A DNA stretch of 64,000 nt from Hydrogenophaga sp. PAMC20947 (GTDB taxonomy: Bacteria; Pseudomonadota; Gammaproteobacteria; Burkholderiales; Burkholderiaceae_C). Of this stretch, positions 17,247 to 25,619 are shown one piece after another; the stretch's first letter is position 1, and every line of letters starts with the position of its first letter. A program made the translations under genes and the position numbers. The notes below the pieces were generated by a model. It was not told the origin of the DNA. It was given only the letters and a program-made list of their open reading frames with translations, and searched no databases. Location: assembly GCF_004795855.1 (NCBI RefSeq), contig NZ_CP039252.1:3782001-3846000 (forward strand), written 5' to 3'.

Positions 17247-18509
17247 ATGACTCTCACAACGTTCGACCAACAAGCCGCGATCGATTACATCAACGCCGCG
17301 AAACTTGCCCGGCCTACCTTGGATTTGGCTGAGCACTTCGGTATCGCGAAACGCACTCTGCAACGCTGGAAAAGCGGAGAGGTCGCTCCACCGGCGCATG
17401 TTGTGGGCGAGCTACAGCGCCTTCTGCAATTCGGCGCTGTCAAAAAGCCAGTTGGTGACTTCAAGTTCATTGACCTTTTTGCCGGCATCGGAGGAATCCG
17501 AAATGCTTTTGAGGCGATTGGTGGCGAGTGCGTGTTCACGAGCGAGTGGGATGGCTACGCTCAGAAGACCTACCTCGAAAACTTTTCAGATGGACACCCG
17601 CTGAATGGTGACATCACCCAGATCGAAGCGCAGGACATCCCGGACCATGATGTTCTGTTAGGTGGATTTCCCTGCCAGCCATTTTCTATCGCTGGTGTAT
17701 CCAAGAAGAATGCGCTTGGTCGCGCTCACGGTTTTAAAGACGCAACGCAGGGCACTTTGTTCTTCGATGTGGCCCGCATCATCAATGAAAAAAGACCAAA
17801 GGCGTTTCTCCTGGAAAACGTGAAGAATCTTCACTCGCACGACAAGGGCCGAACTTTTGAAGTGATCCTGCGCACGTTGCGCGAAGACCTTGGCTATCAG
17901 GTTTTCTACAAAGTTATCGACGGCGCCCATTTCGTTCCTCAGCACAGAGAGCGGATCATCATCGTCGGCTTTCGTGACCCAGTGATCTTTGACTGGAGCA
18001 TGGTTGACCTCCCAGAAAAAGGCGAGCACCGCCTTGAGGAAATTCTTCACAAAACCAAAGGGGAGCCCAAGCTGGAGCACGATGGCGATCGTTTCTACGA
18101 TCACGCCAATCGCAAAGTGCTGGACAAGTACACGCTTACAGACAACCTTTGGCTTTACCTTCAAAACTACAAGAAGAAGCACCAGGCTGCAGGGAATGGG
18201 TTTGGCTTTGGATTGGTGACGCCCGACAGCGTCACACGCACTCTGTCAGCTAGGTACTACAAAGACGGTTCAGAAATTTTGGTAAGCCAAGGAGGCAATA
18301 AGAACCCCCGCCGCCTGACGCCGCGTGAGTGCGCTCGTTTGATGGGCTTTCCAGACTCATTCAAGATTCCGGTTTCCGATACGCGGGCCTATAAGCAGTT
18401 TGGCAACTCTGTTGTCGTGCCGGTGATGGTGGCAGTGGCTCGCGTCATGCAGCCATTGATCGCAGATGCCACGCTGACACAGCCCTCCGACATCCTTCAA
18501 CCTGCGTGA
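17247..18509 (+). CDS. DNA (cytosine-5) methyltransferase, M.EcoRII/Dcm type
   Basis: C5-methyltransferase of 420 residues from the ATG at 17247; an in-frame ATG at 17217 has no ribosome-binding site and lies within a palindrome. Residues ~15-50 form a helix-turn-helix ([19 protein letters not shown]). The catalytic domain has [10 protein letters not shown] (motif I), [12 protein letters not shown] with the nucleophilic cysteine (IV), LLENVKNL (VI), [11 protein letters not shown] (VIII) and [10 protein letters not shown] (X). The following EcoRII-type endonuclease indicates CCWGG as the target. It lacks the longer N-terminus of M.EcoRII (477 residues). The gene leads an operon with a small ORF, vsr and the endonuclease. 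Confidence 0.92.
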   Translation: MTLTTFDQQAAIDYINAAKLARPTLDLAEHFGIAKRTLQRWKSGEVAPPAHVVGELQRLLQFGAVKKPVGDFKFIDLFAGIGGIRNAFEAIGGECVFTSEWDGYAQKTYLENFSDGHPLNGDITQIEAQDIPDHDVLLGGFPCQPFSIAGVSKKNALGRAHGFKDATQGTLFFDVARIINEKRPKAFLLENVKNLHSHDKGRTFEVILRTLREDLGYQVFYKVIDGAHFVPQHRERIIIVGFRDPVIFDWSMVDLPEKGEHRLEEILHKTKGEPKLEHDGDRFYDHANRKVLDKYTLTDNLWLYLQNYKKKHQAAGNGFGFGLVTPDSVTRTLSARYYKDGSEILVSQGGNKNPRRLTPRECARLMGFPDSFKIPVSDTRAYKQFGNSVVVPVMVAVARVMQPLIADATLTQPSDILQPA

Positions 18510-18526
18510 TTGCTCAAGGAGGCGCT

Positions 18527-18814
18527 ATGAAAGATCAACGTCGTATTCCCGAAATCCCCGGAAAACCCAGCCATGCGCTGGATCGCTGGTTTCGACAGCT
18601 CTACGTCGCCGGGCTGCTCTTCAACCCTGACGATCGCCCCGAAGACATCGTTGTTATTGGGACGGGTGAATCGTTGTTCACAGAGCGAGAGAGTCTGGTT
18701 CTGACGGAGTCGATAGACCGACTTTTCGAATGCCACGGTGAAAAGGTGTATGACGTGGCGCTCAAATACTTCTACAAGGCAGTGGGCATCACTCCCGATT
18801 ACTCAATCGCGTGA
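18527..18814 (+). CDS. Small protein between methyltransferase and Vsr, unknown function
   Basis: Ninety-five-residue protein with a perfect AAGGAGG site before the ATG at 18527. I do not recognise the family. It starts with a polar PGKPSHALDRWFRQLYVAGLLF helix, then a VVIGTGESLFTERESLVLTESIDRLFECHG stretch. Its stop overlaps the GTG start of vsr (GTGA), so it is translated together with vsr within the restriction-modification operon. It could be a controller or an accessory to the methyltransferase, but it lacks an obvious helix-turn-helix. Confidence 0.7.
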   Translation: MKDQRRIPEIPGKPSHALDRWFRQLYVAGLLFNPDDRPEDIVVIGTGESLFTERESLVLTESIDRLFECHGEKVYDVALKYFYKAVGITPDYSIA

Positions 18815-19275
18815 CGGATGTCGTAGACCCGGCGACAAGAAGCCGGATGATGTCCGGCATCCGGAGCAAGAACACCAAGCCAGAATTACTTGTGCGAAGC
18901 CTGCTTCATCGGCGGGGCTTCCGTTTTCGTTTGCACAGGAAAGATTTGCCCGGTAAGCCTGATATTGTCTTGCCTCGATACAAGGCGGTTATCTTTGTTC
19001 ATGGGTGCTTCTGGCATGGCCATGAATGCAACTTTTTTCATCTGCCGGCCACAAGAACTGGTTTCTGGATGGAAAAAATCCAAAACAATCGCGAAAGAGA
19101 TCTTCGCCAAATTGAAAACCTTCGAACGATGGGCTGGCGAACTCTTGTTGTTTGGGAGTGTGCCACACGGAAAGGCACACTGTTATCACCTAGCGACTTA
19201 GGTGACTGTATAGAGGTATGGCTAAAAATGCGGATTGATTCGATTCAAATTGATGCAGAAGGCGAGCATGGTTAA
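18811..19275 (+). CDS. vsr: Very-short-patch repair endonuclease
   Basis: Vsr endonuclease of 154 residues, which nicks next to the T of T:G mismatches left by deamination of 5-methylcytosine in CCWGG contexts. Family motifs are present: RSRMMSGIRSKNTKPEL near the start, RLHRKDLPGKPDIVLPRYKAVIFVHGCFWHGHEC with the catalytic Asp and His, and a late FWMEKIQNNRERD. GTG start overlaps the previous stop. Its place in the operon matches the need to repair mutation hotspots created by the neighbouring methyltransferase. Confidence 0.93.
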   Translation: MTDVVDPATRSRMMSGIRSKNTKPELLVRSLLHRRGFRFRLHRKDLPGKPDIVLPRYKAVIFVHGCFWHGHECNFFHLPATRTGFWMEKIQNNRERDLRQIENLRTMGWRTLVVWECATRKGTLLSPSDLGDCIEVWLKMRIDSIQIDAEGEHG

Positions 19276-20563
19276 AGATAAGGTTAGTGACTATGTAGAA
19301 GGCGTTGCGGCGAAGTACTTGAGCGCAGTCGATGCAGAAGCAAAGAAATCCAATCAGCATGAAATAGGTGGACTGGTCAGGGCAGGCTTTTCGCCGTATT
19401 TAGGAGTTGGGCCAGACGATTTTAGATATAAAGTGCGACAGGTATATATATCGGATGATCAAGAGGAACCAATAATTTGTGATAGTTATGTCACGTGGTA
19501 TGACACTCGTAGAGACGATGAATCCAGAGGTCCAGAGTATCGCCTCTATTACTACGACAGTCCTGTAACGGAAATGATGTCAGGAGGAGACTTTTTCCTT
19601 CTTGCGAAGCTAAAAAACGAGATTTCTAGTCAAACTGAGGGTGTAGTGCCAGCAGGTATAAAGCTACGTCCAGGCTCCTTTTTGATGGTCTTTGCAAGAC
19701 CCGGGAGTAGCGCAGAGTCGCAACTGAAGGCAATGTTCGGATTGTCGTCCGTTAGTGGTGCATTCAGTTCAGGAAAAACTGATGCAGTTGACTTGATTTT
19801 GCCATTGCGACTAATGCTCGAGAGTATCGGTGTAGAAGTCGGTAGCGGGCTTGGGCAGGAAGGCGAGTGGCTTCAAAGGCTTGTCGATGCGTTCGGTGGG
19901 GTGGCTTTTCCGAAAACTTCGATTTTTTCTGAGTTTGCTAGAAATAGCCTTGGCGCTGAAGTTTCAGCCATTGATACGCCGGATGCTACATTAATGGCAT
20001 GGATGCAGCGGGAAGAGAGTTTATTTAGGCTCTATGAACGATACCTAGTGAGAGAGAGATTAATTTTAGGATTTTCTGGGGATGTTGATTCATTTATCGA
20101 TTTTTCTTTAAGCGTGCAAAACCGCCGAAAGTCTCGAGTAGGTCATGCTTTTGAGGGTCATTTGAATAAGTTGTTTGTTGAGAACGGCTTGAATTTTGAG
20201 CAGGGTCGTGGAAAAGGAAGGGTTACGGAAAATAATTCCCGTCCTGACTTCATGTTTCCATCTTTTGGCGCCTATCAAGATCTTTTTTATCCTGTTTCTG
20301 GTTTGTTGATGCTTGGAGCAAAAACATCATGTAAAGATCGCTGGCGACAGGTTCTGTCGGAGGCTAATAGGATTCCATCGAAGCACTTGATAACCCTTGA
20401 GCCAGCAATTAGCGGAGCTCAACTTGAGGAAATGGCTGCTCATCTGTTGCAATTGGTCGTTCCCTCTTCTATACAGGATACATACACTCTTGGTCAGAGG
20501 GGAAAGCTTTTGAATGTCAGTGAGTTTATTGATCTGGCCCGGAAGACTCAGATGCAAAATTGA
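19268..20563 (+). CDS. EcoRII-type type IIE restriction endonuclease
   Basis: Endonuclease of 431 residues from the ATG at 19268, which overlaps vsr by eight bases and has AGAAGG before it. The C-terminal catalytic domain (about 270-410) carries SRPDFMFPSFGAYQDLF and MLGAKTSCKDRWRQVLSEA, matching the PD...xK signature of EcoRII including its two essential lysines and tyrosine. The N-terminal ~200 residues match the effector DNA-binding domain that inhibits cleavage until a second CCWGG site binds. The gene is notably AT-richer than its neighbours, a sign of transfer. EcoRII itself has 404 residues. Confidence 0.92.
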   Translation: MVKDKVSDYVEGVAAKYLSAVDAEAKKSNQHEIGGLVRAGFSPYLGVGPDDFRYKVRQVYISDDQEEPIICDSYVTWYDTRRDDESRGPEYRLYYYDSPVTEMMSGGDFFLLAKLKNEISSQTEGVVPAGIKLRPGSFLMVFARPGSSAESQLKAMFGLSSVSGAFSSGKTDAVDLILPLRLMLESIGVEVGSGLGQEGEWLQRLVDAFGGVAFPKTSIFSEFARNSLGAEVSAIDTPDATLMAWMQREESLFRLYERYLVRERLILGFSGDVDSFIDFSLSVQNRRKSRVGHAFEGHLNKLFVENGLNFEQGRGKGRVTENNSRPDFMFPSFGAYQDLFYPVSGLLMLGAKTSCKDRWRQVLSEANRIPSKHLITLEPAISGAQLEEMAAHLLQLVVPSSIQDTYTLGQRGKLLNVSEFIDLARKTQMQN

Positions 20564-20591
20564 TAGAATTATTGGATAACGGTTCGCAATC

Positions 20592-20629
20592 AAAAAAGCC
20601 CCGAATTCGAAGAACTTCGGGGCTTTTTT
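20592..20629. terminator. Bidirectional intrinsic terminator
   Basis: AAAAAAGCCCCGAA pairs with TTCGGGGCTTTTTT, with a short loop, and has an A-run before and a T-run after. It lies between the convergent EcoRII and MDR genes and should work for both. Confidence 0.9.
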
Positions 20630-20683
20630 CTATCCATTAGAACAGGCATCAATCGTGGTTCTGATTGAATCCGACGTCTCCGG

Positions 20684-21835
20684 TTAGTCCTGCATGCCTT
20701 TGCTCGGATCAATCAACACCTTCGCCCCAGTCGCCCGCTGCCCATAAACCCCGACCGCCTCAAGCGTCAACGCCTCAGCCAGCGACACGGTGCGTGAGTA
20801 GTGGCTGGCGAAGGTGGTTTTGAGTTCGGCGGCGACGCGCTGGCGCAGTTTCTGCGCATCGGCCTGGCCGATCTTTTGCATGAATGGGGTCAGCAGCCAG
20901 CCGCCCATGCCCCAGGCCATACCGAAACTGCGGTTAAATTCGGTGGGTGCTGGGTCCAGCATGCCGTAGAGGTACACCTGCTTGTGCACGGCCGAGCCGT
21001 AGCGGCTGTATTCCTTGGCGTTGCGGTTGATGGCCACTTCCATGCAGGTCAGGATTTGGCCGGGCAGTTTTCCGCCGCCGATGGCGTCGAAGGCGATGGT
21101 GGCGCCGGTCTCGGCCAGGGCGTCGGTCAGCTCGGCGAGGAAGTTGGGTGAATCGGTGCTGCAAACATGCTGGGCGCCCATGTCGCGCAGCAGCTTCGCC
21201 TGTTCGGGCTTGCGCACAATGTTCACCAGCTGCACACCGTCTTTCAAACAGATGCGGTTGAGCATCTGCCCCAGGTTAGACGCGGCGGCGGTGTGGACCA
21301 AAGCCGTGTGGCCCTCGCGCCTCATGCTCTCGACCATGCTCAAGGCGGTCAGTGGGTTGACGAAACACGAGGCGCCTTCGGCAGGGGTGGTGCCTTCGGG
21401 CAGCAGCAGGCATTGTTCGGCCGCCATGATGCGGTGTTGTGCGTACATCGCGCCGCCGATCAGTGCGACCGTTTTGCCCAGCAGCGCCTGCGCTGCGGCA
21501 GAGCTTCCCGCCTTGATCACCACGCCGGCGCCTTCATTGCCCACGGGCATCGACTCGTCGGCGCGGGCGGCCATGGCTTTGATCAGTTTCTCGGGCACTT
21601 GCGCGTTCAACACGGGGCGATCTGCCGTGCCCGACACCTTGGCGGTGCTCATATCGGCCGCGCCAAACAACAGGGCAAGGTCAGAGGGGTTGATGGGGGT
21701 GGCTTCGATGCGCACCAGCACCTCGTTGGCCGCGGGCTCGGGAATCTGCACCTCTTGCAGCGAGACTTCGAGCTCGCCATTGGCTCGAATCAGTGAGCGC
21801 AGTTGCAGGCTCGTGTGGGCGGTATCGGTACTCAT
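20684..21835 (-). CDS. Zinc-type MDR alcohol dehydrogenase/quinone reductase-like protein
   Basis: Medium-chain dehydrogenase/reductase of 383 residues. The N-terminal catalytic domain has INPSDLALLFG and VGNEGAGVVIKAG, and the Rossmann part shows a modified nucleotide-binding region (ALVHTAAASNLGQML) in place of the usual GGVG motif. The structural zinc cysteines of alcohol dehydrogenase are absent, so it belongs with the quinone-oxidoreductase/enoyl reductase branch, which uses NADPH. GAGGAAA precedes the ATG. A 16-base palindrome 50 bases upstream suggests local regulation. The substrate is unknown. Confidence 0.8.
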   Translation of the reverse strand: MSTDTAHTSLQLRSLIRANGELEVSLQEVQIPEPAANEVLVRIEATPINPSDLALLFGAADMSTAKVSGTADRPVLNAQVPEKLIKAMAARADESMPVGNEGAGVVIKAGSSAAAQALLGKTVALIGGAMYAQHRIMAAEQCLLLPEGTTPAEGASCFVNPLTALSMVESMRREGHTALVHTAAASNLGQMLNRICLKDGVQLVNIVRKPEQAKLLRDMGAQHVCSTDSPNFLAELTDALAETGATIAFDAIGGGKLPGQILTCMEVAINRNAKEYSRYGSAVHKQVYLYGMLDPAPTEFNRSFGMAWGMGGWLLTPFMQKIGQADAQKLRQRVAAELKTTFASHYSRTVSLAEALTLEAVGVYGQRATGAKVLIDPSKGMQD

Positions 21836-21884
21836 GGGGTTTCCTCGTCAACGGTGGAGTGATGTGTGTGGTGGGTATTCAATC

Positions 21885-21900
21885 GATCAATCGATTGATC
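21885..21900. promoter_or_regulatory. 16-bp palindrome, probable operator
   Basis: GATCAATCGATTGATC is a perfect palindrome, with extra half-similar ATCAATC on one side. It lies 50 bases before the MDR start codon, as expected for a TetR-type operator, but no regulator gene is adjacent. Confidence 0.5.
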
Positions 21901-22117
21901 AATCAACCATCCAGTCTAGTGGTGCAGGAGCCGCTGCGCGTGTTGCTCGCGCGTCACCTCTTGGCCGGTAGGGGTGTCCGGGGTGCTGTTGTGGATGGCT
22001 GGCGAATGCCTTGCCCTCAGCGCAACGACCCATCGCCGCTTTCGGTGAAATGGCAGCATTCCAAATGCATGAAGCGATGACGCCACCGAAGTGGGCAGTA
22101 GCCGCAAAGGAAAATCG

Positions 22118-22151
22118 AAAAAAAACCCCATGAGTTTTTCAACTGATGGGG
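22118..22151 (-). terminator. Original gyrB terminator, now displaced by the transposon
   Basis: Read on the minus strand, CCCCAT and ATGGGG form the stem, AGTT/AACT extend it around a GAAA loop, and eight T residues follow. This is a classic intrinsic terminator with no minus-strand gene directly in front of it. Removing the element 22188-53651 with one AAATC copy places it about 40 bases after the gyrB stop codon, also on the minus strand. Confidence 0.8.
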
Positions 22152-22182
22152 CTCGATTTTTCGGCTTATGGGGCCGCCTAAA

Positions 22183-22187
22183 AAATC
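22183..22187. repeat. Target-site duplication, left copy (AAATC)
   Basis: AAATC stands directly before the first base of the left transposon end (TGTCAGATG...). The same five bases directly follow the right end at 53652-53656. A five-base duplication is the length produced by Tn7-like and Tn5053-like transposases. Confidence 0.85.
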
Positions 22188-22324
22188 TGTCAGATGTCAG
22201 AGAACATGAAAAGTCATGTGTTGATTTCAAAGGGTTTTTTCATTAACTTTGTCATTCGCCTTTTCTGGCGTGACACAGATAGTGAAAAAATCCTGCATTC
22301 GTGCCAGTGAAAGTGCAAAAATCC
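22188..22324. repeat. Left transposon end with TnsB-type sites
   Basis: The terminal repeat (from 22188) reads TGTCAGATGTCAGAGAAC then ATGAAAA. Further related sites are an inverted copy at 22231-22254 (reverse strand TGACAAAGTTAATGAAAAAA), a direct copy at 22271-22293 (CAGATAGTGAAAAAATCC) and a weaker copy at 22301-22324 (CCAGTGAAAGTGCAAAAATC). The shared core is close to TAGTGAAAAA. Confidence 0.75.
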
Positions 22325-23154
22325 GCGCGGCTTACGTGGCAGATGACCCAAGTTTTGAGATCAGTGTGCCGAGTCCTATTTTTGCCTTCTTGGTGAGAGG
22401 GTAGTCCAAAGGCTAGAACTCACGTGTTTCGATTATGCCGGGCGGGAGTCTGTATCCAAACATCACCCTTCCTTCGCCCTACATATTGCCCGTGCACCCG
22501 AAGGTGCGGAGGAGCGCGACTCATTGATGGCCAACCTTCAACTTGGCCCGCCCGTGCGTCGGTGTCCGAGTGCCACTTTCATGTGGTCAAAACACGAACC
22601 CCATGTGGTCAGAACACGACGCCCTGTGTCAAAACACGAGGGTTCTGGTCGCTCGCACGTGTGCCAGATGACTCAAGGATTGAAGACTCAACGCCTGCCA
22701 CCTCCATGGGCGGTCCGCTGTAAGTTGAAATTTTTCTACAGAAGTGGGTGAAATCCATAGAGTGTTCGCCAGTCACAAAACAATTTGACGAGAAGCTAAA
22801 AAAGAGGCAACCTGTCCGAGCTATCGCTTGATATTCGAATATCTGAACTTCTACCGAAAAGTCGCTAGTCAGATATCCATGGTCACTGCCTGACTTAACC
22901 CATCCGGCATTGACGAAACTTGAAGCGGTTCACATGTCATCGGGTAAAAGAACAAGTCAACTTACTACGAAAAATGGGGGAGGCATGCAAGTCAAAACTC
23001 TGCCAAAAGTATCTCCGACGCCGGTGCACTCTATATTTTTTGGGGGGGCCAATGCAGTCAGCACGGCTCGATTTTGCTAGGGCGCCACTTCGGCAGGACA
23101 GCAGAAATTTGGATGTCGCTACTTCCAAGATGATCTACTTCTGAGGTCTGAGTT
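22325..23154. other. Left-end non-coding region of the transposon
   Basis: About 830 bases without a credible gene. It holds the three tandem repeats at 22580-22642. A GAGGT ribosome-binding site sits at 23143-23147 just before the TTG start of the ATPase gene. Short open frames here lack family resemblance and good starts. Confidence 0.55.
22580..22642. repeat. Three tandem ~22-bp repeats in the left end region
   Basis: The unit CATGTGGTCAAAACACGA occurs at 22580-22601, again as CATGTGGTCAGAACACGA at 22602-22623, and in a shortened form CTGTGTCAAAACACGA from 22624. The three copies follow directly on each other with a 22-base period. No ORF in the area is convincing, so they look like protein-binding iterons. 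Confidence 0.6.
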
Positions 23155-24657
23155 TTGGCCCGATCTCTCCAAACTGTTGTCTTATGGCCCAAGCATGCCG
23201 ATAAGCCTCCTCGGGTACTCAAATTTGAGGCGGATAAGGTCAATTACATCTGCTCACCAGCGCGGACCGGCAAGTCTTACCTCTGGCCCGTTATAGACTT
23301 TGTGCTGGGTGCAAGAGGGCGGCGCCCACCACAAGATCCGCTTGCAAGCACAGTCGACTGGTATCAAATGGAGTTCGACGAATCCTTGGTGGACGGGGCC
23401 GGAGATCTCGAATTGCTTGCGAGACATCATCTGGGAAGAAGTGGAGCAATGCGTGCCAAGCGGCATTCAAGCACAGCGCGTTCTAAACCGACCAATAATA
23501 TAAATATGGAACGGTACATTGAAGAACTTGCAGTGCCACTAACAACTCTTCCCATCACTCCATTTGGTCGGTTGTCTACACGCGACTTAGTACTTCTCAA
23601 TCACCTACCTCAGCATGCTTTAGGTGATCCCTATTCATTTGTAGCGACATCTGGCAAATCATTCTCACGACTGAAATTGGGCTACTTCATGGAGTCATTG
23701 CTAGGCGGGCCAACCTCTAATAATGTTCTTCATGCCACCTATGCGAACCGGCATCGTACTAAAGAAAGGGGCTTGCGCGAGGCCTGGCGCCCCTTCCACC
23801 AGGAGTTGGTGCACTTGGTGGGAAAGGCGTCTGAGGTCGGCGCACTTGACGGGGATATTAACTACCTTGAGAACCTCCCTTTAGAAGTAGGTCTCCGTCA
23901 GTTAGCTGTCGCTCGTAAACGTCTAAGCTTGACACAAATTAGGGAAACGGGAATTGAGAGAAAATATTCGGGAGGTTCTAAGGTTGCTGCTTATGAACTC
24001 GGTGTACTGGCGGGAAGGATTTCGGAGTTTCTTCGTGTCGCAGGAGGAATGCTCGAAGAAATCAGGCGCTATGACTCACAGTTGAATCTCGAGCTCGGTG
24101 CTCATGCAAAAACACTACTAAGTTCGACAATCGAAGGATTCGCTAAGTCTACAACCGACGAGATTCAACGTTGTGCTGAATTGATGGGGCTGGATGGTGG
24201 GGGTGTGCCGGTGAAAATTGACGCGAACACGATGAGTTTATATTTCGAAGGTCCCAGTGGAAAGAGGGAGCCACTGATTGAAATTGGAGGGCAGCAAAAT
24301 TACGTTGGATACAACATTGCTGCGATGATTGCTTTGCACGTAACGCTGCGTAGATGCGGACTCGACGTTTTACATTCTTTTCTTGTGATCGACCAGCCGA
24401 GTCAGGCATTTTATGAAAGAAGCAATGACTCGTCTGGTTATTGCATATCACAAGAAGCCCAAAATCGACTCCAAAAATTGTATGCTGCTCTAGATAGTAT
24501 TAGTAGTTCCACTCCAGAAATTCCAACTTTGATTATCCTAGAGCGATCGCCCCCAAACAACTTGAAGAAGCTGCCTAACAGTTGCTTAGTTCCAGGCTGG
24601 TGTACGGATGCCGACGGCCTGCTACCTTCAGGCTGGATCAAGGAAAAAAGAACATGA
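23155..24657 (+). CDS. DUF3732-type ABC-like ATPase of a putative conflict system
   Basis: Protein of 500 residues starting at TTG (23155), supported by GAGGT seven bases before it and by a stop two codons upstream. The N-terminus has the DUF3732-like KVNYICSPARTGKSYLWPVIDFVLG with a P-loop whose first glycine is changed (SPARTGKS). The C-terminus has EIGGQQNYVGYNIAAMIALH and FLVIDQPSQAFYE, matching the signature/Walker B end of DUF3732 proteins. The central coiled region is short, since family members often exceed 600 residues. Such SMC-like ATPases act as sensors or switches in multi-component defence loci. The stop overlaps the start of the bL17-like gene (ATGA). The operon is AT-richer than its surroundings. 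Confidence 0.75.
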   Translation: MARSLQTVVLWPKHADKPPRVLKFEADKVNYICSPARTGKSYLWPVIDFVLGARGRRPPQDPLASTVDWYQMEFDESLVDGAGDLELLARHHLGRSGAMRAKRHSSTARSKPTNNINMERYIEELAVPLTTLPITPFGRLSTRDLVLLNHLPQHALGDPYSFVATSGKSFSRLKLGYFMESLLGGPTSNNVLHATYANRHRTKERGLREAWRPFHQELVHLVGKASEVGALDGDINYLENLPLEVGLRQLAVARKRLSLTQIRETGIERKYSGGSKVAAYELGVLAGRISEFLRVAGGMLEEIRRYDSQLNLELGAHAKTLLSSTIEGFAKSTTDEIQRCAELMGLDGGGVPVKIDANTMSLYFEGPSGKREPLIEIGGQQNYVGYNIAAMIALHVTLRRCGLDVLHSFLVIDQPSQAFYERSNDSSGYCISQEAQNRLQKLYAALDSISSSTPEIPTLIILERSPPNNLKKLPNSCLVPGWCTDADGLLPSGWIKEKRT

Positions 24658-25601
24658 GACATCGAAAGCGAAGAAAATATCCTGCTTCGTCAGCCTCCCA
24701 TGCAATCGCATTGCTGCAAAATCAAGCTGCCGAAGTGTTACTGCATGGACAGATTATTACGACTACGGTGAAAGCGAAATGTTTGCGTCCATATTTAGAG
24801 CGCCTCATAACAAAGGCGATTCGCGCAAACGCATCGGAATCGGATGGAGCGAGAATTGCTGTTATTCGACATATCTTCCGTCATCTCAGAAATCGACAGG
24901 CACTTGAAATTCTTATCCATGTGGTTTCTCGAGTTTTTGCCGATCGTCCAGGTGGATACACGCGCCTTTTAAAGTGCGGCTTCCGCGATGGAGACGGAGC
25001 AGAAATGTCTGTCTTTCAGCTGGTAATGGATCAAAGTCCGTTTGATCTAATTGAGAAATCAGATGAGTGGGATAAGTGTTTGGCGGCCAAGGAGCGATAC
25101 GCGCTTATCAAGACTCACTGCCTTAATAATCTCATTCCGAGCCTGTCGGCTATCAGGCTTTGGGCAACCTATAGGTTCCCCAAATTCAAGCTCAGTGTGG
25201 AGCACGACACTTCAATGGGCGTTTGTTCGATTTTGGAGATCCCTGACGCAAGCCATTGGAATATAGAGGACTGGCCTGTCTTGCAAGGCGAGCGCGTACC
25301 TTTGCAGCTTACTTTGAGGTTCTTTGGGGACTCGAGATACCTGCGAGACGATCTGGTAGAAATGAGAGTCACGTGCGAACGAAGTCCTTTTGGCATATTT
25401 TCCAAAGAACGCAATGGAACTGCGCTGACATTTGTATTAAATTCAGAAATGCTCGGCGAAGCGAAAATTATTGTGGTGAAGCATTCCTTTATGAAGACAA
25501 GGCCGATTGCATTTGTAGCTACGCTTTTGAGTCCGTATACGACGTTGCGATCGGCTAGATCTATCAGTACTGTTTTCGGTGAAAACAGCGTCATTAGTTA
25601 A
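24654..25601 (+). CDS. Ribosomal protein bL17-like domain fused to an unknown C-terminal domain
   Basis: Protein of 315 residues whose first ~125 residues align along their full length with ribosomal protein bL17. It begins MRHRKRRKY like MRHRKSGRQ of E. coli, keeps SSASH, QIITTTVKAKCLRP (EIIKTTLPKAKELR), the LITKA block, and ends with FADRPGGYTRLLKCGFRDGD, nearly identical to bL17's [20 protein letters not shown]. The middle is longer and divergent. Residues ~130-315 are a beta-rich, unrecognised domain. Housekeeping rplQ follows rpoA and is ~130 residues long, so this is not it. It is coupled to the DUF3732 ATPase (ATGA overlap) and followed after 18 bases by a CHAT protease. I infer a ribosome- or rRNA-binding sensor, or a decoy. 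Confidence 0.85.
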   Translation: MRHRKRRKYPASSASHAIALLQNQAAEVLLHGQIITTTVKAKCLRPYLERLITKAIRANASESDGARIAVIRHIFRHLRNRQALEILIHVVSRVFADRPGGYTRLLKCGFRDGDGAEMSVFQLVMDQSPFDLIEKSDEWDKCLAAKERYALIKTHCLNNLIPSLSAIRLWATYRFPKFKLSVEHDTSMGVCSILEIPDASHWNIEDWPVLQGERVPLQLTLRFFGDSRYLRDDLVEMRVTCERSPFGIFSKERNGTALTFVLNSEMLGEAKIIVVKHSFMKTRPIAFVATLLSPYTTLRSARSISTVFGENSVIS

Positions 25602-25619
25602 GTTGAGAAAAATTGAGGG

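Noticed and set aside
22250..22275. TGTCATTCGCC at 22250 as the true left transposon end
   Set aside because: The five bases before it (AACTT) do not match those after the right end, while TGTC at 22188 has AAATC on its outside, equal to the right side, and matches the right terminal repeat better.
22580..22642. CRISPR array made of the tandem repeats
   Set aside because: The repeats adjoin each other without spacers and there are no cas genes; the period is only 22 bases.
24654..25030. Possibility that the bL17-like gene is the housekeeping rplQ
   Set aside because: rplQ lies after rpoA and encodes ~130 residues. Here there are no ribosomal or rpo neighbours, the protein has 315 residues, the middle is divergent, and the gene lies inside a transposon.
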